64,000 nucleotides of DNA from positions 1 through 64,000 of the forward strand of contig NZ_PVBM01000003.1 of assembly GCF_002968575.1 (NCBI RefSeq), read 5' to 3'. The notes under the pieces were generated by a model that saw only the letters and a list, made by a program, of their open reading frames with translations, searched no databases and had not been told where the DNA came from. The position numbers and the translations under genes were made by a program. Shown in pieces: positions 9,002-18,069 of this stretch. The stretch is from Neorhizobium huautlense. Its GTDB lineage: Bacteria; Pseudomonadota; Alphaproteobacteria; Rhizobiales; Rhizobiaceae. Within the stretch, counting starts at the first letter, position 1. The number at the start of each line of letters is the position of its first letter.

Positions 9002-11046
9002 CACGCACGGTCCTTCACAAAGCTGAGAATGATGTTGCCATAGGCATCGACGACGCCGGATTGGCCGGGAACCACGTAGGTCGTGGAGGTGAGCTCCTCG
9101 ACGATCGCAGGGCCTGAGAAAGTCTCTCCCTGCGGCATGGCCGAACGCTTGTAGACCGGCACGGTCTGCCATCCGGCCTGCGGATCGATATAGACCTCGC
9201 GCTCGCCGACTATGGCGTCCTTCATGGAGCCTGCAGCGCCCTCGACCATCTGGAGCGGTCCGCCGGCGTGGCCGATCGCCTGGACGCGCAGGTTGACGAT
9301 CTCGACTGGGTGATTTTCGAGCGCATAACCATAAACGACGCGGTGCGCTTCGGCGAAACGATCAGTGAAATCTTCCGCAGTTGATAGAATGCCCTCGACG
9401 CGGATTTCGTGGTTCTGGCCGGCATAACGAGCTTCCGCGATATGCTGAAGCGCACGTTTCTCATCAGGTATGGTTTCTGCCTCCAGCCATTCCCTCGCCT
9501 GCACTTGCAGGCCTTCGACCGCCGACGTGATGTCGGGCCAGGCATCATCCTCGACCCGCTTGATCTGTGTGGAGACGAAATCGCACGTCACATCGGACAG
9601 CAGCACGCCGCGGGCGCACATCGTGCCAGGGGATTCCGGGATGATGACGGTATTCAGCCCGGTCTCTGCGGCCACCAACGAAGAATGCAGCGGACCAGCG
9701 CCGCCGAACGCCATCAGCGCGAAGGACTTGAGGTCATGGCCCCTGTCCATGGACACAGCACGTATCGCGCGGGCCATGTTGGCGACGGCGATGCGGATGA
9801 TACCCCAGGCCGTATCCTCGACGGAACGGCCGATCCTTTCGGCCACCGCGCCGACGGCCTTGAGGGCGGCTTCGCGGTCGACCGGCATGGCGCCGTCGAG
9901 CAAGGCCACCGGATTGAGCCGCTGCAGCACGATATTGGCGTCGGAGATCGTTGCGTCCGTTCCGCCCTTGCCGTAGGCGGCGGGTCCCGGAACTGCGGCG
10001 GCACTCTGTGGACCGACCTTCAGGCCGCCGGCATCGTCCAGCCAGGCGATCGAACCACCGCCGGCACCGATGACATGCACGTCAACCATCGGGCAGCGAA
10101 TGGAATAACCGGCGACGTCGCGGTCGGTGGAATAGGCCGGCCTGCCGCCGGCGATCAATGCGACGTCAGTCGAGGTGCCGCCGACATCATAGGTGATGAC
10201 ATCGAGGAAGGACGCAGCTTTGCCCACCAGTGACGCCCCGACGACCCCGGCTGCCGGACCGGAAAGGCAGGTGCGAACCGGATAGTTGCGCGCCGTCTCG
10301 GTCGACATCAGTCCACCGTTCGAATGAATGGTATAGGGCTTTGCTTCGACGCCCGCCTTGCGCGACCGGGCCATGAAACGTTCGAGATATCCATCCATGC
10401 GTGGCATGAGATAGGCATTCATGACCGTGGTGGAGATACGCTCGTATTCGCGGAACTCCGGCAGAACATCGCTCGACAGAGAAATGAAGACGGCCGGCAG
10501 ATGCTGGCGAATGATCACGGCCGCGCGTTGTTCGTGAGCCGGGTTGCGGTAGGAATGAAGGAAGCCGATCGCGACCGCTTCCACGCCTTCTTCCTTAAAA
10601 CGCCTGGCAGCAGCTTCAACACCAGCCTCATCCAGCGGCACGATGACTTCACCGTCAGGACCGAGACGCTCGGAAACTTCAAGACGCAGCGGGCGCACGA
10701 CCAGCGGATCGGGCTTGCGAACGCTCATGTCGAAGAGGTCGGGACGGGTCTGGCGGCCGATCTCCAGCACGTCGCGGAAGCCTTCGGTGGTCAGCAGGCC
10801 GGTCTTGCCGCCACGACGCTCAATGACCATGTTGGTCGCGACCGTGGTGCCATGACCGAAATGCACGACGTCGGACGACCGAAGCCCACGTTCACCGAAA
10901 TCTGCAATGCCAATCTCAATGGCTTCCGACGGATCATGCGGCGTCGATGACACCTTGAAGTGCCGCATGCTCCCCGTTTCGTCGTCGAGGACCGTAAAGT
11001 CCGTGAAGGTGCCGCCGACATCGATGCCGACCCTGATATTGCCCAT
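8999..11046 (-). CDS. hyuA: Hydantoinase A/5-oxoprolinase alpha subunit
   Basis: A 681-residue protein of the ASKHA-fold HyuA family. It begins with the phosphate-binding segment IRVGIDVGGTFTDFTVLD, has a second nucleotide site DVITYDVGGTSTDVALI (near residues 280-296), and GAGGGSIAWLDDAGGLKVGPQSA near 325-348. It provides ATP-dependent activation of a cyclic amide for opening together with HyuB. It is the first gene of the operon, 147 nt from the divergent LysR start. The last coding codons end at 9001-9003, overlapping hyuB. Confidence 0.94.
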
Positions 11047-11159
11047 GATGCTCTGGTCTTCTGCATTGTGGCTGCGGCTTCACGCCGACGCCTTGCCTGT
11101 CATGGACATGATCTAAAATCCGCTAGCGCATCTTGTAAAATTCAATTATTCGAGCTTTC

Positions 11160-11176
11160 CATTCCAAAATGGAATG
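11160..11176. promoter_or_regulatory. LysR operator candidate
   Basis: CATTCCA-aaa-TGGAATG is a perfect 17-bp dyad, centred 26 nt before the LysR start and 122 nt before hyuA. It contains the T-N11-A form expected of LysR-family recognition sites and lies in the shared divergent promoter region. Confidence 0.6.
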
Positions 11177-11193
11177 TCACGGAGGCGCGGGTC

Positions 11194-12096
11194 ATGCGAC
11201 GGATCAAGCTTAGACATCTCGACACACTGGCCGCCTTTATGAAGACGGGCTCGGTAACTGAGGCAGCGCTGGTGCTCCACACCACCCAGCCGAATGCCAG
11301 CAAGTCCCTGAAGCAGCTGGAGGATTTTGCAGGTGTGAGGCTCTTTGAACGGAGTGCGGGAAGGCTGCGTCCGACGCCGGAGGCCGAACTCCTTTTCTCG
11401 CATGCCACGCGCCTGATGGAAGAGTTGACGGTTTTCGAAAGCCTGTCGCTTGACCTCACCGCCATGGCCCAAGGCTATGTGAATATCGGCATCCTGTCGG
11501 CCTTCAGCACAGCCCTCATCCCGATGGCGGTCGAGCGTTTCAACAACCTCTATCCCGGCATTCAGGTCCAGGTCGACCTGCTCGATTCCGACAAGATCCA
11601 CTCCTATGTCAGCCGCGGGAACTACGACTTTGGACTGGTGCACCATCCCGAACACGAACCCGACCTGATGACGCAGACGCTGAAGACCTCCTCAATGGTT
11701 TGTATCATGCCGCCCGACCACATGCTCGCCCAGCATCGTATCATTCTGGCGAGTGACATTGCCGATCAGCCATTTGTAACCTATCCCCGCTCGGTGCCTT
11801 TCGGCGCGGCGATCTTCCGATCGCTGTCCGACGAGGGAGTGCGGCCGTCGAATACTCTGATTTCCAATCAAAGCCAGCTCATCCGGCGGCTGGTAGAGCG
11901 GGGCCGAGGTGTGGCCCTCGTCGACCAGTTCTCTGTATGGGACGCGAACGAACTGGACCACATTGTCGTCCGTCAGTTCGAGCCGCGAATTCCCGTATCC
12001 GTCGGTATGATCTTGCCCAAACGCAGGCCACTGTCGCTCGCCGCGCAGACATTCGTAAGCACCCTAAAGGGCGTGCTCCAACAGGACCCAACTTAG
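11194..12096 (+). CDS. LysR-family transcriptional regulator
   Basis: A 300-residue regulator: helix-turn-helix at residues 1-60 (LDTLAAFMKTGSVTEAALVLHTTQPNASKSLKQLEDFAGVRLFER) and a periplasmic-binding-protein-like effector domain afterwards. The ATG at 11194 follows GGAGG with 8-nt spacing; the longer open frame from 10960 runs antisense into hyuA and is not used. It is divergent from the hyuA operon and most likely controls it, with the pathway substrate or an intermediate as effector. Confidence 0.93.
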   Translation: MRRIKLRHLDTLAAFMKTGSVTEAALVLHTTQPNASKSLKQLEDFAGVRLFERSAGRLRPTPEAELLFSHATRLMEELTVFESLSLDLTAMAQGYVNIGILSAFSTALIPMAVERFNNLYPGIQVQVDLLDSDKIHSYVSRGNYDFGLVHHPEHEPDLMTQTLKTSSMVCIMPPDHMLAQHRIILASDIADQPFVTYPRSVPFGAAIFRSLSDEGVRPSNTLISNQSQLIRRLVERGRGVALVDQFSVWDANELDHIVVRQFEPRIPVSVGMILPKRRPLSLAAQTFVSTLKGVLQQDPT

Positions 12097-12223
12097 TAGG
12101 TGTTCGGTCGCCTTGAACCGATACGAACCTGCAACCCGCCGGCCGGCTTCTCCTGACCCAGCTCACCAACGCGCATCAGTTTCGTTGTTCGCCAAACTGT
12201 TTAAATTGCGTCGAAAAGGAGGG

Positions 12224-12958
12224 TCAGATCGTCCAGCCACCATCAATCGCGAAGGCTTGTCCGGTCGTGTAAGTCGCCCCGGCGATGTAGACCGCGAGAT
12301 CGGCGATTTCCTCTGCCGCTCCCAAACGGCCCTGAGGCTGACGCGCAATGAAGTTTGCAAGAGCATTGTCGTAGTCACCCGTGGCCTGAAGCCTCTGATG
12401 AAGGGACGGACTATCAACGGTACCCGGGCAAATGGCATTGCACCGTATCCCCTGCGCCACGTAGTCGGCGGCGATCGACTTGGTCATGCCGATGACAGCG
12501 GCCTTGGTCGTTCCGTAGGCGAAGCGGTTCGGGACGCCTTTGATGCTGGATGCAACAGACGCCATGTTGATGATACAGCCCGATTTCGCATTGATCATGC
12601 CGGGCAGAACCGCGCGGGTGGTGCGCACCATCGCTTTCACGTTCAGCTCGAACGCAAAGTCCAGATCACCCTCAGCCATATCCAGTACCGATCCATCGTG
12701 CACGATCCCGGCGCAATTGAAGAGAACATCCACCCGGCCAATATCGCCGATGGCGGCCGCAACCGCGCCACTATCGAGAACATCAAGCACGCTTGCCCGG
12801 ATACCGGGGATACCGTTCAGTTGCTGGATGAGGTCTGGGTTGATATCGGTCGCATGAACTTTTGCGCCGACGGACGCAAACGCCAGCGCCGTTGCTCGTC
12901 CAATTCCCTGTGCAGCGGCGGTAACGAAAACAGTCCTCCCATCGAGTTTTCCGCTCAT
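12224..12958 (-). CDS. Short-chain dehydrogenase/reductase
   Basis: A 244-residue SDR with the cofactor motif TAAAQGIGRATALAF (residues 12-26), Asp in HATDIN suggesting NAD preference, NCAG, the catalytic Ser and YGTTK (Tyr-x-x-x-Lys) near 150, and the C-terminal TGQAFAIDGGWTI. It resembles 2-keto-3-deoxy-L-fuconate and related acid-sugar dehydrogenases. Its start overlaps the stop of the upstream dehydratase gene as ATGA, so a dehydratase-then-oxidation pathway for an aldonic acid is a natural reading. Confidence 0.85.
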   Translation of the reverse strand: MSGKLDGRTVFVTAAAQGIGRATALAFASVGAKVHATDINPDLIQQLNGIPGIRASVLDVLDSGAVAAAIGDIGRVDVLFNCAGIVHDGSVLDMAEGDLDFAFELNVKAMVRTTRAVLPGMINAKSGCIINMASVASSIKGVPNRFAYGTTKAAVIGMTKSIAADYVAQGIRCNAICPGTVDSPSLHQRLQATGDYDNALANFIARQPQGRLGAAEEIADLAVYIAGATYTTGQAFAIDGGWTI

Positions 12959-14106
12959 GCGACGCCTCCGAAGACCGGAAGGCGAGGATTGGCCGGTGCG
13001 GCGCCGAGCTCCCCTCGCTCCAGGCGCTTTGGACGAGCCCATTTCTCGCGCGCACTATTGGAAAGCACGAGACCATGGCCAGGCCTGTCGGGCGCATAGG
13101 CATATCCGTCCCGAATCTCGATAGGCCGTTCCACCAGATGGTCAAAGTTCTGGAATGAATATTCCAGCCATTCGACCTCCGGCAGCGCCACGGCCATATG
13201 CACGCCTACCTCAAGGAATGTGTTTCCGATGGTGACAGGAATCCCGAGCTCGGCAGCAAGCCAGCCGATGCGCATCACATCCGTGACGAAGGCATGGACG
13301 TTGAGAATGTCTGCACCAAACGCTTCCAGCAGGAGCCGCTTGCCATGAACGTCAAGATATTCGCCGGAATTGATTTGTGTCCAGCTTACGGCATGGCGAA
13401 GGGTGCGTAGCCCTTCATAGTCATGACGAAGGATCGGATCCTCCACCCAAAGCAACTCGTGGCCGGCAGCCCGGATTGCCTCGAGCTTCATCAAGGCTTC
13501 CTTGGAATTCCAGGCCTCATTTGGATCGATCATCACCTTGGATCCGGCTGGCACGCATGACTTGAGAAGTTCCAGGCGTCGCATGTCCCGCGCGAAATCC
13601 GTGTGACCGACCTTAATCTTGAAGGCTTCATAACCCTGCGAGGCGGCATATCTGAATAGTTTTACAAAATCATCGTCGCTCAGGTGGAAGTCGAGGCCTG
13701 AGGCATAGGCTCGAACCCGGTTTCGGCGACTTCCCAGCAGCACATGCAGGGGCAATCCTGCTTCCTTTGCGGCAAGATCCCACAGCGCAACCTGGATGGC
13801 CTCGCCGAAAGGCAGTGAAAACGCCCGTTGATTTCCGCCGCGCGGGCGGTTCACGCGATGGACGAGAGCGATCGCTTTCTGTCCTGCCAGCCCCGGCCAA
13901 ACTTCCCGCTCAAAGATGCTCTCGATTTCCGCCTGATCCGGCAGAGCCGTGAACAGCGTCTGGATAAAGCCGAGACCGACTTCGCCGCTTTCTGAAATCA
14001 GCTCCAGTGCGGCGACGTTGGTGTCATCCGCACGAACCTGGCTATCGCCAATTACCCTGTCGCGGGCGAACTGAAAACGCGTTATACGGAAATGAGAAAG
14101 TGTCAT
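12955..14106 (-). CDS. Enolase-superfamily sugar acid dehydratase
   Basis: A 383-residue member of the mandelate racemase group. Visible active-site residues are K163 and K165 (FKIKVGH), metal ligands D194 (MIDPNEAW), E222 (VEDP) and E249 (SGE), and H303 near GNTFLEVGVH. It probably dehydrates an aldonic or uronic acid to a 2-keto-3-deoxy acid for the SDR encoded next. Start 14106 (MTLSHFR) is chosen; the open frame extends to 14187 but overlaps the operator region. Exact substrate cannot be told from sequence alone. Confidence 0.85.
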   Translation of the reverse strand: MTLSHFRITRFQFARDRVIGDSQVRADDTNVAALELISESGEVGLGFIQTLFTALPDQAEIESIFEREVWPGLAGQKAIALVHRVNRPRGGNQRAFSLPFGEAIQVALWDLAAKEAGLPLHVLLGSRRNRVRAYASGLDFHLSDDDFVKLFRYAASQGYEAFKIKVGHTDFARDMRRLELLKSCVPAGSKVMIDPNEAWNSKEALMKLEAIRAAGHELLWVEDPILRHDYEGLRTLRHAVSWTQINSGEYLDVHGKRLLLEAFGADILNVHAFVTDVMRIGWLAAELGIPVTIGNTFLEVGVHMAVALPEVEWLEYSFQNFDHLVERPIEIRDGYAYAPDRPGHGLVLSNSAREKWARPKRLERGELGAAPANPRLPVFGGVA

Positions 14107-14121
14107 CACGGTTGCCCTCTG

Positions 14122-14151
14122 ATCGATTATAATCGATGTCTGATCTATCAG
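14122..14151. promoter_or_regulatory. GntR operator candidate, divergent promoter
   Basis: A perfect 16-bp palindrome ATCGATTATAATCGAT (14122-14137) is followed at once by CTGAT-ct-ATCAG (14140-14151). Both lie in the 81-nt gap between the dehydratase gene and the GntR gene. The second element recurs as CTGAT-cg-ATCAG at 14939-14950. Confidence 0.65.
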
Positions 14152-14187
14152 GTGCTTACCGCTAGCAAATGAACGGAGTAGCCGCAA

Positions 14188-14874
14188 GTGGCGCTAAAGG
14201 CAAAACCGAGCAACGATCAATCCCCCGCGACGCAACGCATGAGCGACGTCGCTTATGATCGAATCCTTGAAGGTCTCTTTGATCGTCGCGTTCCGGTTGG
14301 CGCATTCATCTCGCAAAACGAGCTGTCCGCAATCGTCAATGTACCTGTCGCACCGTTGCGCGACGCCTTGCGGATGCTGGAGGCAGAGGGGATCCTGACG
14401 ATCCATCCAAGGTCAGGCATCCAGTTCGTCCGTCCAGGAATGGAGCTGACGCGTTCGACATACCAGTTTCGCATCATCATCGAACGCGCGGCCGTACGGG
14501 TTTTCGCCGAAGAAGGCGACGAACATCTCATGGCAATGCTGGAAGTGCGCCATTCCCGGCTGGCCCGCGCCACCGAGAAAGGCATCCTTACGTCCGAAAT
14601 GCTGGAAGAACTCGACGCTCTGGAGATCGAACTGCACAGCAGTATCATTCGGGCGTTACGCAATCCCCTCATCGAGACAACATACCGCCGCATGCATAAT
14701 TACCTGCGTCTCTTGAGACTGGACCGAAAGCTGACGCCCCCGATCATCCGGCGCACGATCGGCGAGCATCTGGACATTCTCGAGGCCTGCAGCAAACGCA
14801 ATGCCGATGCGGCGGAAGCAGCCTTGGTTGCCCATTTCCAAGCTGCAGTTCAAAGAAACCTCGGCCTAATCTGA
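14188..14874 (+). CDS. GntR-family regulator, FadR/FCD subgroup
   Basis: A 228-residue regulator with an N-terminal winged helix (AYDRILEGLFDRRVPVGAFISQNELSAIVNVPVAPLRDALRMLEAEGIL, residues 22-71) and an all-helical FCD ligand domain with Asp/His metal-site residues (ALEIELHSSIIRALRNP and RRTIGEHLDIL). The start is GTG at 14188 after GGAG. It is divergent from the dehydratase/SDR pair and directly upstream of the sugar ABC operon; the shared operator sequences suggest it controls both. Probable effector: the sugar acid or its keto-deoxy product. Confidence 0.92.
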   Translation: MALKAKPSNDQSPATQRMSDVAYDRILEGLFDRRVPVGAFISQNELSAIVNVPVAPLRDALRMLEAEGILTIHPRSGIQFVRPGMELTRSTYQFRIIIERAAVRVFAEEGDEHLMAMLEVRHSRLARATEKGILTSEMLEELDALEIELHSSIIRALRNPLIETTYRRMHNYLRLLRLDRKLTPPIIRRTIGEHLDILEACSKRNADAAEAALVAHFQAAVQRNLGLI

Positions 14875-14938
14875 TACAGTCGCCGCAGGTCAAAGCAGCA
14901 GTTGCGCCTGCATTGGAATGGTGTTATCCAATCACCAA

Positions 14939-14962
14939 CTGATCGATCAGAACGATATTCTG
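14939..14962. promoter_or_regulatory. Second GntR operator candidate, ABC operon
   Basis: CTGATCGATCAG (14939-14950) is a perfect 12-bp palindrome; it overlaps a further dyad CAGAA-cgata-TTCTG (14948-14962). It lies 34 nt before the binding-protein start. The half-site CTGAT/ATCAG is shared with the divergent promoter at 14140-14151. Confidence 0.6.
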
Positions 14963-14983
14963 ATATTTCTGGGAGGGATGGAT

Positions 14984-16222
14984 ATGCAGCTGAATCGTAG
15001 AGAGCTTATGGCTGGTGCGACGGCAATGGCGTTGGCAAGTCAGATGGGCACTGCGCGTGCCGCCGGGGCAATCAACTACTGGCATCACTTTGCCAGCCAG
15101 TCGGAGATGGAGGGTCTCGCGAAGATCATCTCCCTCTTCCAGGCGAAATATCCCGGCACGAAGGTCACACAGGAAGGCATTCCGAATTCGGAATATATGG
15201 CGAAGGTATCCTCCGCTGTTGTTGCGGGCGGCAAGCCCGATACCGGTATGGTGATCACCGAACGTTTCGCCGATCTCGTGGCCATGAATGGTCTTGTCGA
15301 CCTCAGCGCGCGGGTCAAAGCCTGGCCCGGAAAATCGAACTTTCCTGATAATCGTTGGAAAGGCCTGTCTCAGGACGGCAAGATCTATGCGGTGCCCGCA
15401 TTCACATTCGTCGACTGGATGTATTATCGCGCCGACTATTTCGAGCAAGCCGGCCTTTCAGGGCCGCCGAAGAACTTTGACGAGTTCGTTCAGGCCGCCC
15501 GTAAACTGACCGACCCATCCAAGGGGCGCTACGCTTTCAGCATGCGCGGCGGCGCTGGCGCTTTCAAATACGTGATCGACGTGATGGAAGCCTTCGGCTC
15601 ACCGATCGTCAAAGACGGTAAGCCTGCCATCGACCGCGCGGCAGCGATCGAAGCGGTGACATTCTATTCCGACCTCTTCGTCAAGGAAAAGGTCGTGCCG
15701 CCGAGTGCGCCGAACGACAGCTATCGTCAAATCATGGAGGCCTTCAGGACCGGCCAGACGGCGATGGTCTGGCATCACACCGGATCGTTGAGCGAGATTT
15801 CCGGTGCACTGAAGCAAGGCACCCAGTTTCAGACAGCCCCGATGCCGGCAGGACCCAGGGCGCAGATTGCCCGCGTCGCCTATGCGGGCAATGGCGTCAT
15901 GAAGGAAGACAATATCGAGGACGCCTGGCAGTGGGTCAGCTTCTGGGGGGAGCCGGAAGCGGCGATCGCGCTGCTTGAGGCAACCGGATATTTCCCCGCC
16001 TCGACCGCGGCCCTACAGGATCCACGCCTGACGTCGAACAAGATCTATGACGCGGCAGTCAAGACGCTCGATTTCGGGCGCTTGCCCAATACTTTTGTCG
16101 GCGCAGCGGGTTGGTCGGAAAACGTCGTCAATCCTGCATTCCAGTCCGTTTTGACCGGTCAGTCCAAACCGACTGATGCAGTCGACAGGATGATCAAGGG
16201 TCTCGACGCAGCAATGCGCTAA
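14984..16222 (+). CDS. Sugar ABC transporter substrate-binding protein (family 1)
   Basis: A 412-residue periplasmic protein of the UgpB/MalE class. The N-terminus has paired arginines (NRRELMAGATAMALAS) before a hydrophobic run, compatible with a Tat or Sec signal, ending near ARA-A. Family features include ISLFQAKYPGTKVTQE and SMRGGAGAFKYVIDVM. The start at 14984 follows GGGAGGG by 7 nt; an upstream ATG at 14978 is possible. It is the first gene of a four-gene ABC operon. Confidence 0.92.
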   Translation: MQLNRRELMAGATAMALASQMGTARAAGAINYWHHFASQSEMEGLAKIISLFQAKYPGTKVTQEGIPNSEYMAKVSSAVVAGGKPDTGMVITERFADLVAMNGLVDLSARVKAWPGKSNFPDNRWKGLSQDGKIYAVPAFTFVDWMYYRADYFEQAGLSGPPKNFDEFVQAARKLTDPSKGRYAFSMRGGAGAFKYVIDVMEAFGSPIVKDGKPAIDRAAAIEAVTFYSDLFVKEKVVPPSAPNDSYRQIMEAFRTGQTAMVWHHTGSLSEISGALKQGTQFQTAPMPAGPRAQIARVAYAGNGVMKEDNIEDAWQWVSFWGEPEAAIALLEATGYFPASTAALQDPRLTSNKIYDAAVKTLDFGRLPNTFVGAAGWSENVVNPAFQSVLTGQSKPTDAVDRMIKGLDAAMR

Positions 16223-16230
16223 TCCAAGAC

Positions 16231-16251
16231 GAGGGCGCGCCTTGCGCCCTC
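16231..16251 (+). terminator. Hairpin after binding-protein gene
   Basis: GAGGGCGC-gcctt-GCGCCCTC forms a perfect 8-bp stem starting 8 nt after the stop codon and followed by a weak T-containing stretch. A stem in this position commonly protects the binding-protein message so that it is made in excess over the membrane subunits. Confidence 0.6.
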
Positions 16252-16292
16252 TCCCCGTCTTCTGAAGGAACGGCGCGAAAGCCGAGGATTGA

Positions 16293-17210
16293 ATGGATAC
16301 TGGATCTCATCTTCCCAAAACCGGGATGATTGGGGAGCTCTCCGAGACGCGATACTGGATCTACCTGCTCCTTTTGCCGAGCCTGGTGATCATATTGCTC
16401 GTGATCGCCTACCCGACCATCTACGGCATGGCGATCAGCTTTCGCGAAATGCGGCTGACTCGGCCAGGCCTCAATGGCTGGGTCGGGTTCAAACATTACC
16501 TTGTGATGATCGATGATCCGGTGTTTTGGGTCGCTCTCAAGAACACCGTGCTCTGGGTGACCTTCGCGGTGGTGCTGGAACTGGGATTGGGTTTCATCGC
16601 TGCCACGGCTTTGAATCGCAATGTGCCGGGGACCGGGATCTTTGCAGTCCTGATCCTGGTACCCTACTTCCTTCCGAATGTCGTCGCCGGCCATATGTGG
16701 GCGCTGCTGCTGGACCCGCGCCTGGGTGTCATCAACGACATCCTTGTCCGCATCGGCATATTGAACAGCTACAAAGCCTGGTTCGCCGATCCGAACACCG
16801 CGCTCGCCGCGACAATCTTTGTTGAAGCCTGGCACGGTTTTCCATTCTTCGCCCTGCTGTTGCTTGCCGGCTTGAAAGGGATCCCGCAGGATCTTTACAA
16901 AGCCGCCGCAGTGGATGGTGCCGGGCCAATCGCTGAGTTCAGGCTGATTACCGTCCCGATGCTGAAGTCGGTCATCGCGGCCGCCGTGATCCTGCGCGTC
17001 ATCAGCCTCGTCAACTCGCCGGATCTTCTGCTCATCCTGACCGGTGGTGGCCCGGGCGACGCGACACAAGTCCTGTCGCTCTATGCCTTCCAGACGGCCT
17101 ACAAGGACTTCAACTTCGGATATGCATCGGCATTGTCGGTCGTGATGTTCGTGATCCTGATGGTATTCGCCTACGCCTACATCCGCCTTTCCAAGATAGG
17201 TCGGGAGTAG
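16293..17210 (+). CDS. Sugar ABC permease, MalF/UgpA type
   Basis: A 305-residue inner-membrane protein with six predicted helices, first near residues 23-45 (YLLLLPSLVIILLVIAYPTIYGMAISF). The EAA loop reads DLYKAAAVDGAGPIAEFRLITVPML near residues 200-224. LTGGGPGDATQVLSLYAF near the C-terminus is typical of this family. It forms the channel with the MalG-type subunit encoded 3 nt downstream. Confidence 0.93.
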   Translation: MDTGSHLPKTGMIGELSETRYWIYLLLLPSLVIILLVIAYPTIYGMAISFREMRLTRPGLNGWVGFKHYLVMIDDPVFWVALKNTVLWVTFAVVLELGLGFIAATALNRNVPGTGIFAVLILVPYFLPNVVAGHMWALLLDPRLGVINDILVRIGILNSYKAWFADPNTALAATIFVEAWHGFPFFALLLLAGLKGIPQDLYKAAAVDGAGPIAEFRLITVPMLKSVIAAAVILRVISLVNSPDLLLILTGGGPGDATQVLSLYAFQTAYKDFNFGYASALSVVMFVILMVFAYAYIRLSKIGRE

Positions 17211-17213
17211 ATC

Positions 17214-18059
17214 ATGGCTGCAACCCGCCGCAGCAGGCGAATGGCTGCTGACATTCTCACCTATTTTGTTCTGGTTTCCATGTCGCTGTTTTGCATCGGA
17301 CCGATTGCCTGGATGTTTTTGACCTCGCTGAAACTTGAAGCGGACATCGTTACCCAGACAATGCAGTATATCCCCAACCGGATCACCTTCCAGAACTATG
17401 TCGCGATCTGGACCCAATCCAGCTTTCCGGTGCTTATCGGCAACAGTTTCATCGTCACCCTCATCACCGTCATTGTTTGTCTCGCGACAGGAACGCTCGC
17501 TGCATACGCGTTTTCCCGCTACACTTTCAAAGGTCGCAACACGCTGATGCTCGGATATCTGGTCGTGCGCATGTTCCCGGCGGTCATGATGATCATCCCG
17601 CTCTACGTCGTGCTTCGATCCGTCGGACTGATCGACAGCCGCATTGGTCTCGCCCTCGCCTATACGAGTTTCCTGCTGCCTCTATTCGTCTGGATGCTGA
17701 AGGGCTTTTTCGATGCAGCGCCGAAGGAGCTAGAAAGTGCCGCGCGGATCGACGGCTCCACCCGCTTTGGCGCCATGCTCTGGATCGTGATCCCCCTCGC
17801 CAGAAACGGTTTGGTGGCGAGTTCGATCTTTGTCGCAATCGCCGCGTGGAACGAGTTCCTGTTTGCACTGATGCTGACGACCGGACAGGGCTCCCGGACC
17901 TGGCCGGTTGGCCTCCAGTTGATGGTTGGCGAGTTTCAGCTCCCCTGGGGCGTGCTCGCCGCCGGGGGGATACTCAGCATTCTACCGGTCATGTTGATGT
18001 TTGCGCTCGTGCAGCGCGTGATGGTGCAGGGCCTGACGGCCGGCGCCATCAAAGGCTAA
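17214..18059 (+). CDS. Sugar ABC permease, MalG/UgpE type
   Basis: A 281-residue inner-membrane subunit. It has the long periplasmic loop NYVAIWTQSSFPVLIGNSFIVTL and the EAA loop ELESAARIDGSTRFGAMLWIVIPLARNGL near residues 175-203. The start codon follows GGGAG. It is paired with the preceding permease, and the C-terminal ...RVMVQGLTAGAIKG is the usual ending. Confidence 0.93.
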   Translation: MAATRRSRRMAADILTYFVLVSMSLFCIGPIAWMFLTSLKLEADIVTQTMQYIPNRITFQNYVAIWTQSSFPVLIGNSFIVTLITVIVCLATGTLAAYAFSRYTFKGRNTLMLGYLVVRMFPAVMMIIPLYVVLRSVGLIDSRIGLALAYTSFLLPLFVWMLKGFFDAAPKELESAARIDGSTRFGAMLWIVIPLARNGLVASSIFVAIAAWNEFLFALMLTTGQGSRTWPVGLQLMVGEFQLPWGVLAAGGILSILPVMLMFALVQRVMVQGLTAGAIKG

Positions 18060-18069
18060 GGACACCGCT

